From an uncultured Collinsella sp. (GTDB lineage Bacteria > Actinomycetota > Coriobacteriia > Coriobacteriales > Coriobacteriaceae), in contig UROM01000056.1 of assembly GCA_900549455.1 (NCBI GenBank), positions 1-10,552 of the forward strand: a stretch of 10,552 bases of DNA. The letters are read 5' to 3'. Of the stretch, positions 1 to 5,745 are shown piece after piece. The notes beneath the pieces were generated by a model that was given only the letters and a program-made list of their open reading frames with translations, searched no databases and was not told the DNA's origin. Each line of letters begins with the position of its first letter. Positions within the stretch are counted from its first letter, which is position 1. A program made the translations under genes and the position numbers.

Positions 1-49
1 ATCTACACTTATGCGATCGTCGGCAGCGTCAGATGTGTATAAGAGACAG
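1..49. other. Illumina Nextera i5-side adapter (artefact)
   Basis: Sequencing adapter, not genome. Bases 1-8 (ATCTACAC) match the 3' end of the P5 primer. Bases 9-16 (TTATGCGA) sit exactly where the i5 index lies and match, from memory, Nextera XT index S522. Bases 17-30 are the i5 transposase arm. Bases 31-49 (AGATGTGTATAAGAGACAG) are the 19-base Tn5 mosaic end. Genomic sequence starts at base 50. Any translation that crosses this edge, such as peptides containing VYKRQ, is spurious. Confidence 0.98.
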
Positions 50-58
50 GACCTTCAT
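50..58 (-). CDS. First three codons of the gene after tlyA, possibly NAD kinase
   Basis: Only ATG AAG GTC (M-K-V) remains before the adapter. The ATG overlaps the tlyA stop codon in an ATGA arrangement, the same tight coupling seen elsewhere in this operon, which supports a real start codon. In many Gram-positive and actinobacterial genomes the gene after tlyA is the NAD kinase gene (nadK/ppnK), and those proteins often begin with MKV or similar. The identity is inference from gene order; three residues cannot prove it. Confidence 0.4.
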
Positions 59-867
59 AGCGTTGCAGCTTTCTCGCTCAAAACCGATACCTGGGATTGC
101 AGCTCATCGTCGGCGCGCTCGCCGGGGGCAAACCTCGTGCCGTACAGGAAAAACTCAACGTTGCCCTTGGCACCATGGATAGGCGACACGCACACGTCGA
201 CCGGGAACAGGCCCTTGGCGGCAAAGAGCTCAATCGCCGCCACGAGCGTATCACGGCGGACGGCGGGGTCGGTCACGATGCCGCCCTCGCCCACCAGCGC
301 AGCCGGCGCCTCAAACTGGGGCTTTACGAGCGTGCAAAACGAACCGGAAGGTTTCAGGCACGCCAGCACGGCGTCGATGATATTCGCGATACTCGTAAAC
401 GACACATCGCACACGGCCAAGTCGATAGCGCCGCCGTAGCCAAGCTCGGGCAGCTGTGTCACGTTGGTGCGCTCATGGAGCATCACGCGATCGTCTTGGC
501 GCAGCGACCAATCAAACTGGGCGCGACCAACATCAACCGAAACAACTGTAGCGGCGCCGCGCTTGAGCAGGCAATCGGTAAAGCCGCCCGTAGAACAGCC
601 CACATCGAGGCAAGCAAGGTCCGTCGGATCAATCCCAAACGCATCGAGCGCGCCCTCGAGCTTGAGCCCGCCGCGCCCCACGTAGGGAATACGACCCTTA
701 ACATGCAACGGCAAGCCGGGCGTCACCTTAAGGCCCGGCGAGGTCAAACGCTCGCCGCCACTCGAGACCAAGCCGGCCATAAGAGTGCGAAGGGCATCCG
801 CGCGATCGGCGCAGATGCCCTGTGAAATCAGTTCGTCATCGAGACGCACGCGTTTCATGAATGCCAT
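55..867 (-). CDS. tlyA: TlyA family rRNA 2'-O-methyltransferase
   Basis: A 270-residue S4-domain plus FtsJ-like methyltransferase. Characterised TlyA proteins use S-adenosylmethionine to 2'-O-methylate cytidines in 16S and, in some species, 23S rRNA, and loss gives capreomycin resistance in mycobacteria. The S4 RNA-binding domain covers about residues 5-60. The SAM motif LDVGCSTGGFTD is at 87-98. The K-D-K-E catalytic set is complete: K69 (GGLKL), D154 (CDVSF), K182 (VKPQFE) and E238 (NVEFF). These numbers equal, from memory, the mycobacterial TlyA positions, which supports the ATG at 867. That ATG overlaps the xseB stop as TGATG, suggesting coupled translation. A TTG one codon upstream and an ATG at 858 are alternative starts. 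The stop overlaps the next start as ATGA. Length is normal and no damage is seen. Confidence 0.95.
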   Translation of the reverse strand: MAFMKRVRLDDELISQGICADRADALRTLMAGLVSSGGERLTSPGLKVTPGLPLHVKGRIPYVGRGGLKLEGALDAFGIDPTDLACLDVGCSTGGFTDCLLKRGAATVVSVDVGRAQFDWSLRQDDRVMLHERTNVTQLPELGYGGAIDLAVCDVSFTSIANIIDAVLACLKPSGSFCTLVKPQFEAPAALVGEGGIVTDPAVRRDTLVAAIELFAAKGLFPVDVCVSPIHGAKGNVEFFLYGTRFAPGERADDELQSQVSVLSEKAATL

Positions 868-1133
868 CAACCATTCGTATCCGGAGACGCGGCCTGGCTA
901 TCCTGGGATTCGTTTGCCGCATCCTCATCGTATTCCTGCTCGAGCTTATCGGCCTCGCGAGGCGTCAGCTCAAACTTATCGACCATGTCGACCGCACGGG
1001 AGCCCAGCTCAATCGCCTCGTCAAACAGATCGAGCGAACGCTCCAGGGACGTATCCTTGGAGCGAACGGTCGCGATGATCTGATCCAAGCGGTCCGAGAT
1101 CTCGTCGAAGTTGCGGACGGAACCCTCTGGCAT
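867..1133 (-). CDS. xseB: Exodeoxyribonuclease VII small subunit
   Basis: An 88-residue protein matching the small subunit of exonuclease VII, which binds the catalytic large subunit XseA and helps degrade single-stranded DNA to oligonucleotides in the cytoplasm. Residues 9-68 show the family's helical hairpin pattern: FDEISDRLDQII, then SLERSLDLFDEAIELG, then a charged third helix. The last 20 residues are an acidic, Ser/Asn/Asp-rich tail with no expected fold. The ATG lies 2 nt after the nusB stop, and its ribosome binding site GAGGAG overlaps the nusB stop codon with 5 nt spacing. The gene for the large subunit, normally adjacent, is not found next to it here: nusB lies directly upstream and tlyA directly downstream. 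Confidence 0.9.
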   Translation of the reverse strand: MPEGSVRNFDEISDRLDQIIATVRSKDTSLERSLDLFDEAIELGSRAVDMVDKFELTPREADKLEQEYDEDAANESQDSQAASPDTNG

Positions 1134-1135
1134 GG

Positions 1136-1720
1136 CTACTCCTCGACGGTACCGGTCTCGGCCTCGGCGACCTCAGCGTCCTCGTCGAGAACGCCGGCCG
1201 CTGCCTGAGCGGCGGCAACCTTGGCGGCAGCCTCGGCGGCCTGGGCCTCCTCGCGGGCACGATCCTCGGCCAGCAGCTCCTGATACAGGTCCTCGCCCGG
1301 CAGCTCCTCGCTACGAGCGATCTTGCCCAGCACGCCGTTGACAAACGACGCAGACTGGTCGGTGCCATAGGCCTTGGCAAGCTCGACGGCCTCGTTGATA
1401 ACGATGGCGTCCGAGACCTCCTCGTCGGTGAGGAAGCGCATCTCATAGACGGCGATACGCAAAAGATTGCGGTCGGCGCCGGGCATGCGCATAAGATCCC
1501 AGTTCTTGGCGATGGAGCGCAGGGCACAGTCGATGCGGTCGATGTGCTCGTAGGCACCGCGACACAGCTCCAGCGCGTAGGGGTCGAGGGGACCCTTCGA
1601 GATCAGGAAATCGCCCTCGAGGACGCGCTCGAGCGGGCTGTCCGTGGCCTCGGCCTGGAACAGCAGCTGCAGCGCCTGACTGCGGGCAAGCGTGCGCCCG
1701 CGATAAACCTTAAGGCTCAA
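1136..1720 (-). CDS. nusB: Transcription antitermination factor NusB, with a C-terminal extension
   Basis: NusB binds boxA RNA together with NusE (ribosomal protein S10) and supports processive transcription of rRNA operons. The NusB fold covers about residues 8-137: the N-terminal RTLARSQALQLLFQAE motif, the central RNLLRIAVYEMRFL segment, and AIVINEAVELAKAYG followed by SASFVNGVLGKIA. Residues 138-194 are extra compared with the roughly 140-residue E. coli protein. They are rich in Ala and Glu (AQAAEAAAKVAAAQAAAG, then an acidic end) and probably form a helix or a disordered tail. The start is TTG: it lies 6 nt after a clear AAGGAG site and 3 nt after the asp23 stop, and it gives the right distance to the conserved N-terminal motif. 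No good ATG is available. Confidence 0.95.
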   Translation of the reverse strand: MSLKVYRGRTLARSQALQLLFQAEATDSPLERVLEGDFLISKGPLDPYALELCRGAYEHIDRIDCALRSIAKNWDLMRMPGADRNLLRIAVYEMRFLTDEEVSDAIVINEAVELAKAYGTDQSASFVNGVLGKIARSEELPGEDLYQELLAEDRAREEAQAAEAAAKVAAAQAAAGVLDEDAEVAEAETGTVEE

Positions 1721-1723
1721 AGG

Positions 1724-2086
1724 TTACTCCTTGGGGAAAACGAGGCCGTCGATGCAAACGTCAACGCGCTCGACCTCGACGCCCACCTGGGCGTCGATGG
1801 CGGCAACCACGGCGGCGCGAACGGCCTCGGCGAGTTTCTTGAACGGATAGCCAAAGAACACCACGACGCGCACGGTAAGTGCGAGCTTGTCGCCAATGAC
1901 CTCGGCCTCGACCGCCGGCTCGGAAGCCGGGGCCTTGGACGAAAGCATCATCGAGACAAGGTTGGTGGCAAGGTCCTTGACGCCCACGGAGGCGATGCCC
2001 TCGACATCCGTGACGGCGCGCGAGACGATGGCGGTCAGAACATCGGGCGAAATACCGATGCCGTCAATCTTGATTTCCTGGGGCAT
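1724..2086 (-). CDS. Asp23/Gls24 family protein
   Basis: A 120-residue protein of the Asp23 (DUF322) family, found widely in Firmicutes and Actinobacteria. Family members in staphylococci and enterococci are linked to alkaline or general stress and can attach near the membrane through a partner protein; the copy next to nusB has no well-settled role. Visible family features are the N-terminal ISPDVLTAIVSRAVTDVEGI segment (residues 12-31), then GVKDLATNLVS, and the C-terminal VRVVVFFGYPFKKLAEAVR plus VGVEVERVDVCIDGLVF. No signal peptide or transmembrane segment is seen. AGGAGG lies 4 nt before the ATG. The gene starts 24 nt after efp and ends 3 nt before nusB, so it is expected to be co-transcribed with both. 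Confidence 0.9.
   Translation of the reverse strand: MPQEIKIDGIGISPDVLTAIVSRAVTDVEGIASVGVKDLATNLVSMMLSSKAPASEPAVEAEVIGDKLALTVRVVVFFGYPFKKLAEAVRAAVVAAIDAQVGVEVERVDVCIDGLVFPKE
1727..1732 (-). promoter_or_regulatory. Ribosome binding site that fixes the nusB TTG start
   Basis: On the minus strand this reads AAGGAG, inside the last two codons of the asp23-like gene, 6 nt before the TTG at 1720. It is the main reason for preferring this non-ATG start for nusB. Confidence 0.8.
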
Positions 2087-2110
2087 GAGTCCTCCTAGAA
2101 AAGTTGGTTG

Positions 2111-2674
2111 CTAGACGCGGGAGACGAACTTGCCGTCGCGGGTGTCAACCTTGATGACCTCGCCCTCGTTGAGGTACATGGGGACCTGGATGACAGCACC
2201 GGTGTCGATGGTGGCCGGCTTGGTGGAACCCTGAACGGTGTCGCCCTTAAAGCCCGGGTCGGTCTGGACGATGGTGGTCTCGATGAACATCGGCGGGGTC
2301 ACGCCCATGAGCTCGTCATCGGCGAAGAGCAGCTGGCAGGTATCGTTCTCGCGCAGCCACTTGGCGTTCTCGCCCACCATGTCCTCGGGAACGGGAACCT
2401 GCTCGTAAGACTCGTTGTCCATGAAGATGTAGTCGGCGCCGTCGTTGTAGAGGTACTGGAACTCACGAGTGGTGAGCATGACGCTCTCGAACTTGGTACC
2501 GGCGTTGCAGGTGTTCTCGACGACGCGGCCGCTCTTGATGTCGCGGGTCTTGTAGCGCACGAAAGCGCCGCCCTTGCCAGGCTTGACGTGCTGGAACTCG
2601 ACGATGGTGTAAACCTTGTCCTTAATGCGGAGACCGAGGCCGTTCTTGAAGTCGGCGGTAGAGATAGTAGGCAT
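2111..2674 (-). CDS. efp: Translation elongation factor P
   Basis: EF-P enters the ribosomal E site and rescues ribosomes stalled at consecutive prolines. The 187-residue length is typical. The N-terminal KOW-like domain carries FQHVKPGKGGAFVRYK, with the loop-tip lysine at residue 34, the position that is beta-lysylated in E. coli, modified differently in Bacillus and left bare in some actinobacteria. The middle and C-terminal OB domains follow; the C-terminal signature includes GDTVQGSTKPATIDTGAVIQVP (split here as GDTVQG, then TKPATIDTGA). No gene for EF-P modification is in the window. The ATG at 2674 has AAAGG 5 nt upstream and the family-typical MPTISTADFKNGL start; an upstream in-frame TTG at 2707 is rejected. 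It is the first gene of the efp-asp23-nusB-xseB-tlyA unit and has its own promoter. Confidence 0.97.
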   Translation of the reverse strand: MPTISTADFKNGLGLRIKDKVYTIVEFQHVKPGKGGAFVRYKTRDIKSGRVVENTCNAGTKFESVMLTTREFQYLYNDGADYIFMDNESYEQVPVPEDMVGENAKWLRENDTCQLLFADDELMGVTPPMFIETTIVQTDPGFKGDTVQGSTKPATIDTGAVIQVPMYLNEGEVIKVDTRDGKFVSRV

Positions 2675-2731
2675 AGCGACCTTTCTTGTTATTGGCGAGA
2701 CGCACAAGCGTCCAAATTACATACGAGCGAA

Positions 2732-2737
2732 ATTATA
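2732..2737 (-). promoter_or_regulatory. Probable promoter (-10) for the efp unit
   Basis: The minus strand reads a perfect TATAAT, about 58 nt before the efp start codon, in the only AT-rich part of the gap. No good -35 hexamer is seen at 16-18 nt spacing (GCTGCA at 17 nt is poor). The terminator just upstream makes an independent promoter here likely. Transcription would start near 2725 and leave a leader of about 50 nt. Confidence 0.6.
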
Positions 2738-2768
2738 CACTTGCAGACGGCGGCTGCAGCGAGCGCAT

Positions 2769-2810
2769 AAAAAGAGAACGCGGGGCGCCCGAATCAATCC
2801 GGACGCCCCG
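2769..2810 (-). terminator. Intrinsic terminator after the M24 peptidase gene
   Basis: On the minus strand an 11-bp stem (bases 2810-2800 paired with 2791-2781, GC-rich, one U-G wobble) encloses an 8-base loop. It is followed after 7 bases by five Ts (2773-2769). It lies 25 nt after the peptidase stop codon and should separate that gene from the efp unit. Confidence 0.85.
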
Positions 2811-2834
2811 CCTCCAAAAACCCAACTGGATGGC

Positions 2835-3965
2835 TTAGCAGTCGATGACGTGAAGGTCGTGCGGGGTCTTGGTGAAGGGCTCATAGCCGTTCTCGGTGAC
2901 GACGCCGTAGTCCTCCAGGCGCACGCCGCCCACACCGGGCAGGTACACGCCGGGCTCCATGGTGATAACCGAGCCGACCTCGATGATATTCTTGCTGCGG
3001 TTGAAGTTGGGCAGCTCGTGGATGTCGATGCCCACGCCGTGGCCCAGACCATGGTTGTAGTAATCGCCATAGCCGGCATCGCCGATGATCTTCTTGGAAA
3101 GCTTGAAGATGTCGTTGCCCTCAACGCCAGGATGGATAGCGGCGACGCACTCCTCATGCGTACGGCGCACGAGCGCGTACAGGTCGAGTTGCTCCTGGGT
3201 GGGCTCGCCCATCACGACGGTACGCGTCATGTCGGAGCGGTAGTCACAGTAACCCGCGCCGTAATCCATCAGGACAAAGTCGCCCTTCTCGATCACGCGG
3301 TCGCTCGGGACGGCATGCGGATTGGCGGTGTTGGGGCCGCTCGCCACGATGGAGCCAAAGGCCAGGCTGTCGGCGCCGTTGGCGAACATAAAGTTCTCGA
3401 GCTCGTTGCGGACCTGTTTCTCGGTCATACCGGGCTTAATAAAGCCGAGCATGTGCTGGAAGGCGGCATCGGTGATCGACTGCGCGTGGCGCATGAGCTC
3501 GATCTCCTCGGCATCCTTGATGGCACGCATCTTACGGATGTCGTCGTGCATCAGCGGCAGCATGCAGGCGACGGAGCGGTCCTCCAGACCACGCTGGATA
3601 CCCTGGTAGAAGTTAATCTGCATGTCATCCTCGACGGCGCAGACGCGGCACTTGTTGGCGGCTATCTTGCCGGCGACCCAGCCGGGAATGGTGCCCTCGT
3701 CCATGTCGTAGACCCAGGGGCTGCCGGCGGGCGTGTTCTCCTCAAAGCTGTTGAGATAGCGCGAGTCGGTGTGGAACAGGCACTGGTCAGCCGTAATAAA
3801 TGCGGCGTGCGGGAACTCGAAGGTGTAGTCGAAGACGCCCTTCACGCCCGTGAGCCAACGGAGGTTGGCCTCGTCGCGCACGACGATGGCGTCGTAGCCA
3901 CGCTCGGCCATCAGGGCACGAACACGCTCGATACGACCGGCAGGACCGGCAGCAAACTCAGACAT
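2835..3965 (-). CDS. M24 family Xaa-Pro peptidase (aminopeptidase P/prolidase-like)
   Basis: A 376-residue cytoplasmic metallopeptidase of family M24B that removes or cleaves residues linked to proline. The N-terminal creatinase-type domain covers about 11-145 and the pita-bread catalytic domain about 155-370. All five metal ligands are present: D234 (MDYGA), D245 (SDMTRT), H309 (GLGHGVG), E337 (TMEPGVY) and E351 (RLEDYG), as is the upstream histidine H217 (NPHAVPS). Sequence alone does not separate PepP from PepQ, so no symbol is given. AAAGGA lies 6 nt before the ATG. The gene is alone in its unit, between a structured leader and a strong terminator. A peptidase of this type next to efp is a common arrangement, and both products deal with proline-rich chains. 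Confidence 0.95.
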   Translation of the reverse strand: MSEFAAGPAGRIERVRALMAERGYDAIVVRDEANLRWLTGVKGVFDYTFEFPHAAFITADQCLFHTDSRYLNSFEENTPAGSPWVYDMDEGTIPGWVAGKIAANKCRVCAVEDDMQINFYQGIQRGLEDRSVACMLPLMHDDIRKMRAIKDAEEIELMRHAQSITDAAFQHMLGFIKPGMTEKQVRNELENFMFANGADSLAFGSIVASGPNTANPHAVPSDRVIEKGDFVLMDYGAGYCDYRSDMTRTVVMGEPTQEQLDLYALVRRTHEECVAAIHPGVEGNDIFKLSKKIIGDAGYGDYYNHGLGHGVGIDIHELPNFNRSKNIIEVGSVITMEPGVYLPGVGGVRLEDYGVVTENGYEPFTKTPHDLHVIDC

Positions 3966-3989
3966 GCAGATTCCTTTCTTGTTGTCCTC

Positions 3990-4061
3990 AAAAAGAGCGG
4001 GACGAGCCTCGATCGGAAGACAGATTCGCTTGCAATCCGCAGCCGATTGAAAACTCGTCCC
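3990..4061 (-). promoter_or_regulatory. Long hairpin with U tract: terminator or structured leader
   Basis: On the minus strand an 8-bp perfect outer stem (GGGACGAG at 4061-4054 with CTCGTCCC at 4006-3999) encloses a second stem (about 4049-4042 with 4016-4009, one mismatch) and a small inner stem (GGATT/AATCT with a 7-base loop). After four bases comes a run of five Ts (3994-3990), then GAGG. It could terminate read-through from aroB or act as an attenuator or stabilising 5' leader of the peptidase mRNA. The pairing is visible; the role is inference. Confidence 0.55.
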
Positions 4062-4063
4062 TC

Positions 4064-4092
4064 AAAATGATACGAAAGATGATGGATGTCAA
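4064..4092 (-). promoter_or_regulatory. Possible promoter for the M24 peptidase gene
   Basis: The minus strand has a perfect -35 hexamer TTGACA (4092-4087), 6 nt after the aroB-like stop. Downstream lie TATCAT (4072-4067, 14-nt spacing, too short) or CATTTT (4069-4064, 17-nt spacing, weak match). Either would start transcription close to the first base of the following hairpin. The good -35 and the A/T-rich context are in favour; the -10 is poor. Confidence 0.45.
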
Positions 4093-4097
4093 TAAAG

Positions 4098-5207
4098 TTA
4101 GAGAAGTTCCTTGCGAGAAGCCAAGTACGCCTGCGTATGGCGCTCGAGAATCTCGTCCTCGACATTTGTCAGGCGGATAGCGCCGAGCGCGGCAGGAAGC
4201 GGCAGCATGCTGCGATTCGAGCGAGCAAACTGCTGCTTGCGGAACTCCCCAATAAACGCGGTGGACTCCAGGTCGAAGCCAAGCTCCTCGATGCCAAAGT
4301 CCTCCAGGCAGTCATCGACCTCAAACACGTTGTCGATATCGAAGTCGCAGGCATCATGTGCTAGGCGCGCTTCAAAGCGCATGCCCTCGGAAAGGAGCTG
4401 GTATGCGGGGACGTGTGCCGCGGCATCGCCCAGGCAGGCGCGAAGGGTACGCTCCCCCGTCTTGCCAAAATCGAGCGCATGGCGAGCACTGGGGTTCGTG
4501 GCCATGAGCACGTCTTTGCGCGCGGTCTGGGACCACTGCACAGCATTGACGAGCGCGACTTCCTCGCCGGAAAGAATCTCGGGGACTGTCTCAGTAAACT
4601 GATTCCAGCGCGATTTGCTGCTGGAAATCATGGTACCCACGAGCACCGCATAGCCAAGCTTAAGGTCCTCGGAGCTGGCCTCGCGGACAAGGTCCAAATT
4701 GCACACGACCAGACCGGGCTCGGGGCGCACCGCGATGGCGGGCAGCGCATGGTCGCCCGAAGCGACGAGGGGCTCCATCGTCGTAGCGACCGTGAGCATG
4801 GCGTCGAAGGTCGTCGGCAGCAGTGCGCACTCGGTACGACCGCACCACTGGTCGGCACACCAGCAAACAACCGAGCAGGTTGCGGCATCGCCAACGGCAA
4901 CAACCAGGTCATCGCAGGTAATACCGTTAGCCGACAGCGCACCAAAGACAGCATCGGCGTCAGCCAAGCTCGCACCGGCGGGCGAAACCTCGAGCGAAAG
5001 CTCCGATACGGCAAAGCCCGCATCGACCAGAGCGTGCTCAACGATCTCGCCAATGCGGTCGGACACAGCACTGTTCCAGACAACCATCGCGCGCTTGGGC
5101 TTGCCCACGGCCGAGGCAAACATGCGCGACAGCTCGCTAAACGCGCCAAACCCGACGCGAACATCGACGCTGCGGTTTTGAAAATTGATAAGTTGACGGC
5201 GAATCAT
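4098..5207 (-). CDS. Divergent 3-dehydroquinate synthase (AroB)-like protein, probably non-catalytic
   Basis: A 369-residue protein that aligns along its whole length with 3-dehydroquinate synthase, the enzyme making dehydroquinate from DAHP with NAD and zinc. Retained landmarks include LLPTTFDAML (129-138), LKLGYAVLVG (182-191), LDFGKTGER (245-253) and LPLPAALGAI (335-344). The functional residues are missing. Compared with E. coli AroB from memory, the GGGVVGD motif reads AVGDAATC, the GGKT and GKN lysine motifs are unrecognisable, the zinc-ligand Glu is V188, the Lys three residues on is G191, HTFGH is KTGER (249-253), and the ligand His of HGEA is S273. Six cysteines lie between 98 and 127. 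The ATG at 5207 overlaps the aroK stop as ATGA; an upstream in-frame start at 5240 is less likely. Frame and codon use look intact, so this is a maintained gene, not an obvious decayed one. Automatic annotation would probably call it aroB. Confidence 0.75.
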   Translation of the reverse strand: MIRRQLINFQNRSVDVRVGFGAFSELSRMFASAVGKPKRAMVVWNSAVSDRIGEIVEHALVDAGFAVSELSLEVSPAGASLADADAVFGALSANGITCDDLVVAVGDAATCSVVCWCADQWCGRTECALLPTTFDAMLTVATTMEPLVASGDHALPAIAVRPEPGLVVCNLDLVREASSEDLKLGYAVLVGTMISSSKSRWNQFTETVPEILSGEEVALVNAVQWSQTARKDVLMATNPSARHALDFGKTGERTLRACLGDAAAHVPAYQLLSEGMRFEARLAHDACDFDIDNVFEVDDCLEDFGIEELGFDLESTAFIGEFRKQQFARSNRSMLPLPAALGAIRLTNVEDEILERHTQAYLASRKELL

Positions 5208-5737
5208 AGCAGTCCACGCTCCAAAAGCATCTCGGCACAAACATAGGAAACGTCCTCGAAGGACTTATTGCGAATATCGAGGGTAATGTCGGCCGCTTGA
5301 CGGTACAACGGGCATCGATGCTCGAACAGACGAGCCGCATGCTCGGGCGAACGAAAATCGGGACGCGTGTCGCAACGGCGAATCTGGCGTATCGAATCCT
5401 CAAAGTCGCCCTCGAGGTACACGCAGGTGCCCATCTCATGCATGAGCTCGATGTTCACCGGCGTCTCGACAATACCGCCCCCGCACGAAACCAGCAGGCT
5501 GCGCTCGCTTTGGAGGGACCGCAGTGCCGAGGTCTCGAGTTCGCGAAAACGTTCCTCGCCCTCGGTCTCAAAAATCTCGGTTACCGATTTGCCACAGCGG
5601 CGCACGACCAGGCGGTCGGTATCAATAAACCGACGCTTGAACATAGTGCCCACGTTGCGCGCGAGCGTGGATTTGCCCGCGCCCAAAAAGCCGATAAAGA
5701 AGATATGGTCGCAGCCGTGCTTGGTGTGCTGGGACAT
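5204..5737 (-). CDS. aroK: Shikimate kinase
   Basis: A 177-residue P-loop kinase that phosphorylates shikimate at the 3-hydroxyl using ATP, in the pathway to chorismate and aromatic amino acids. The Walker A motif GFLGAGKS is at 16-23. The shikimate-binding set is present: D39 and D41 (IDTD), R65 (ERFRELE) and the GGG motif at 86-88 (SCGGGIV). The lid region carries RP at 125-126 and the RCPLYRQAAD segment at 141-150. Length and motifs are normal, so unlike its downstream partner this enzyme appears functional. The ATG lies 8 nt after the YqeG-like stop, with GAGGA somewhat far upstream. The stop overlaps the aroB-like ATG by 4 nt, so the two are translationally coupled. Confidence 0.95.
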   Translation of the reverse strand: MSQHTKHGCDHIFFIGFLGAGKSTLARNVGTMFKRRFIDTDRLVVRRCGKSVTEIFETEGEERFRELETSALRSLQSERSLLVSCGGGIVETPVNIELMHEMGTCVYLEGDFEDSIRQIRRCDTRPDFRSPEHAARLFEHRCPLYRQAADITLDIRNKSFEDVSYVCAEMLLERGLL

Positions 5738-5745
5738 GGCGAAAC

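Noticed and set aside
11..439. A plus-strand frame starting in the adapter (MRSSAASDVYKRQ...).
   Set aside because: The first 13 residues are translated Nextera adapter and the rest is antisense to tlyA.
2675..2707. An N-terminal extension of EF-P from an upstream TTG.
   Set aside because: The ATG at 2674 has a good ribosome binding site and gives the standard EF-P N-terminus and length.
2616..4070. A 484-codon plus-strand frame antisense to the peptidase gene and the start of efp.
   Set aside because: It crosses a terminator, a promoter region and two real genes on the other strand, and resembles no known family. It is explained by codon bias.
3911..4165. An 84-codon minus-strand frame across the gap between aroB-like and the peptidase gene.
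   Set aside because: It overlaps both real genes out of frame, includes the hairpin region, has no ribosome binding site, and shows no familiar sequence.
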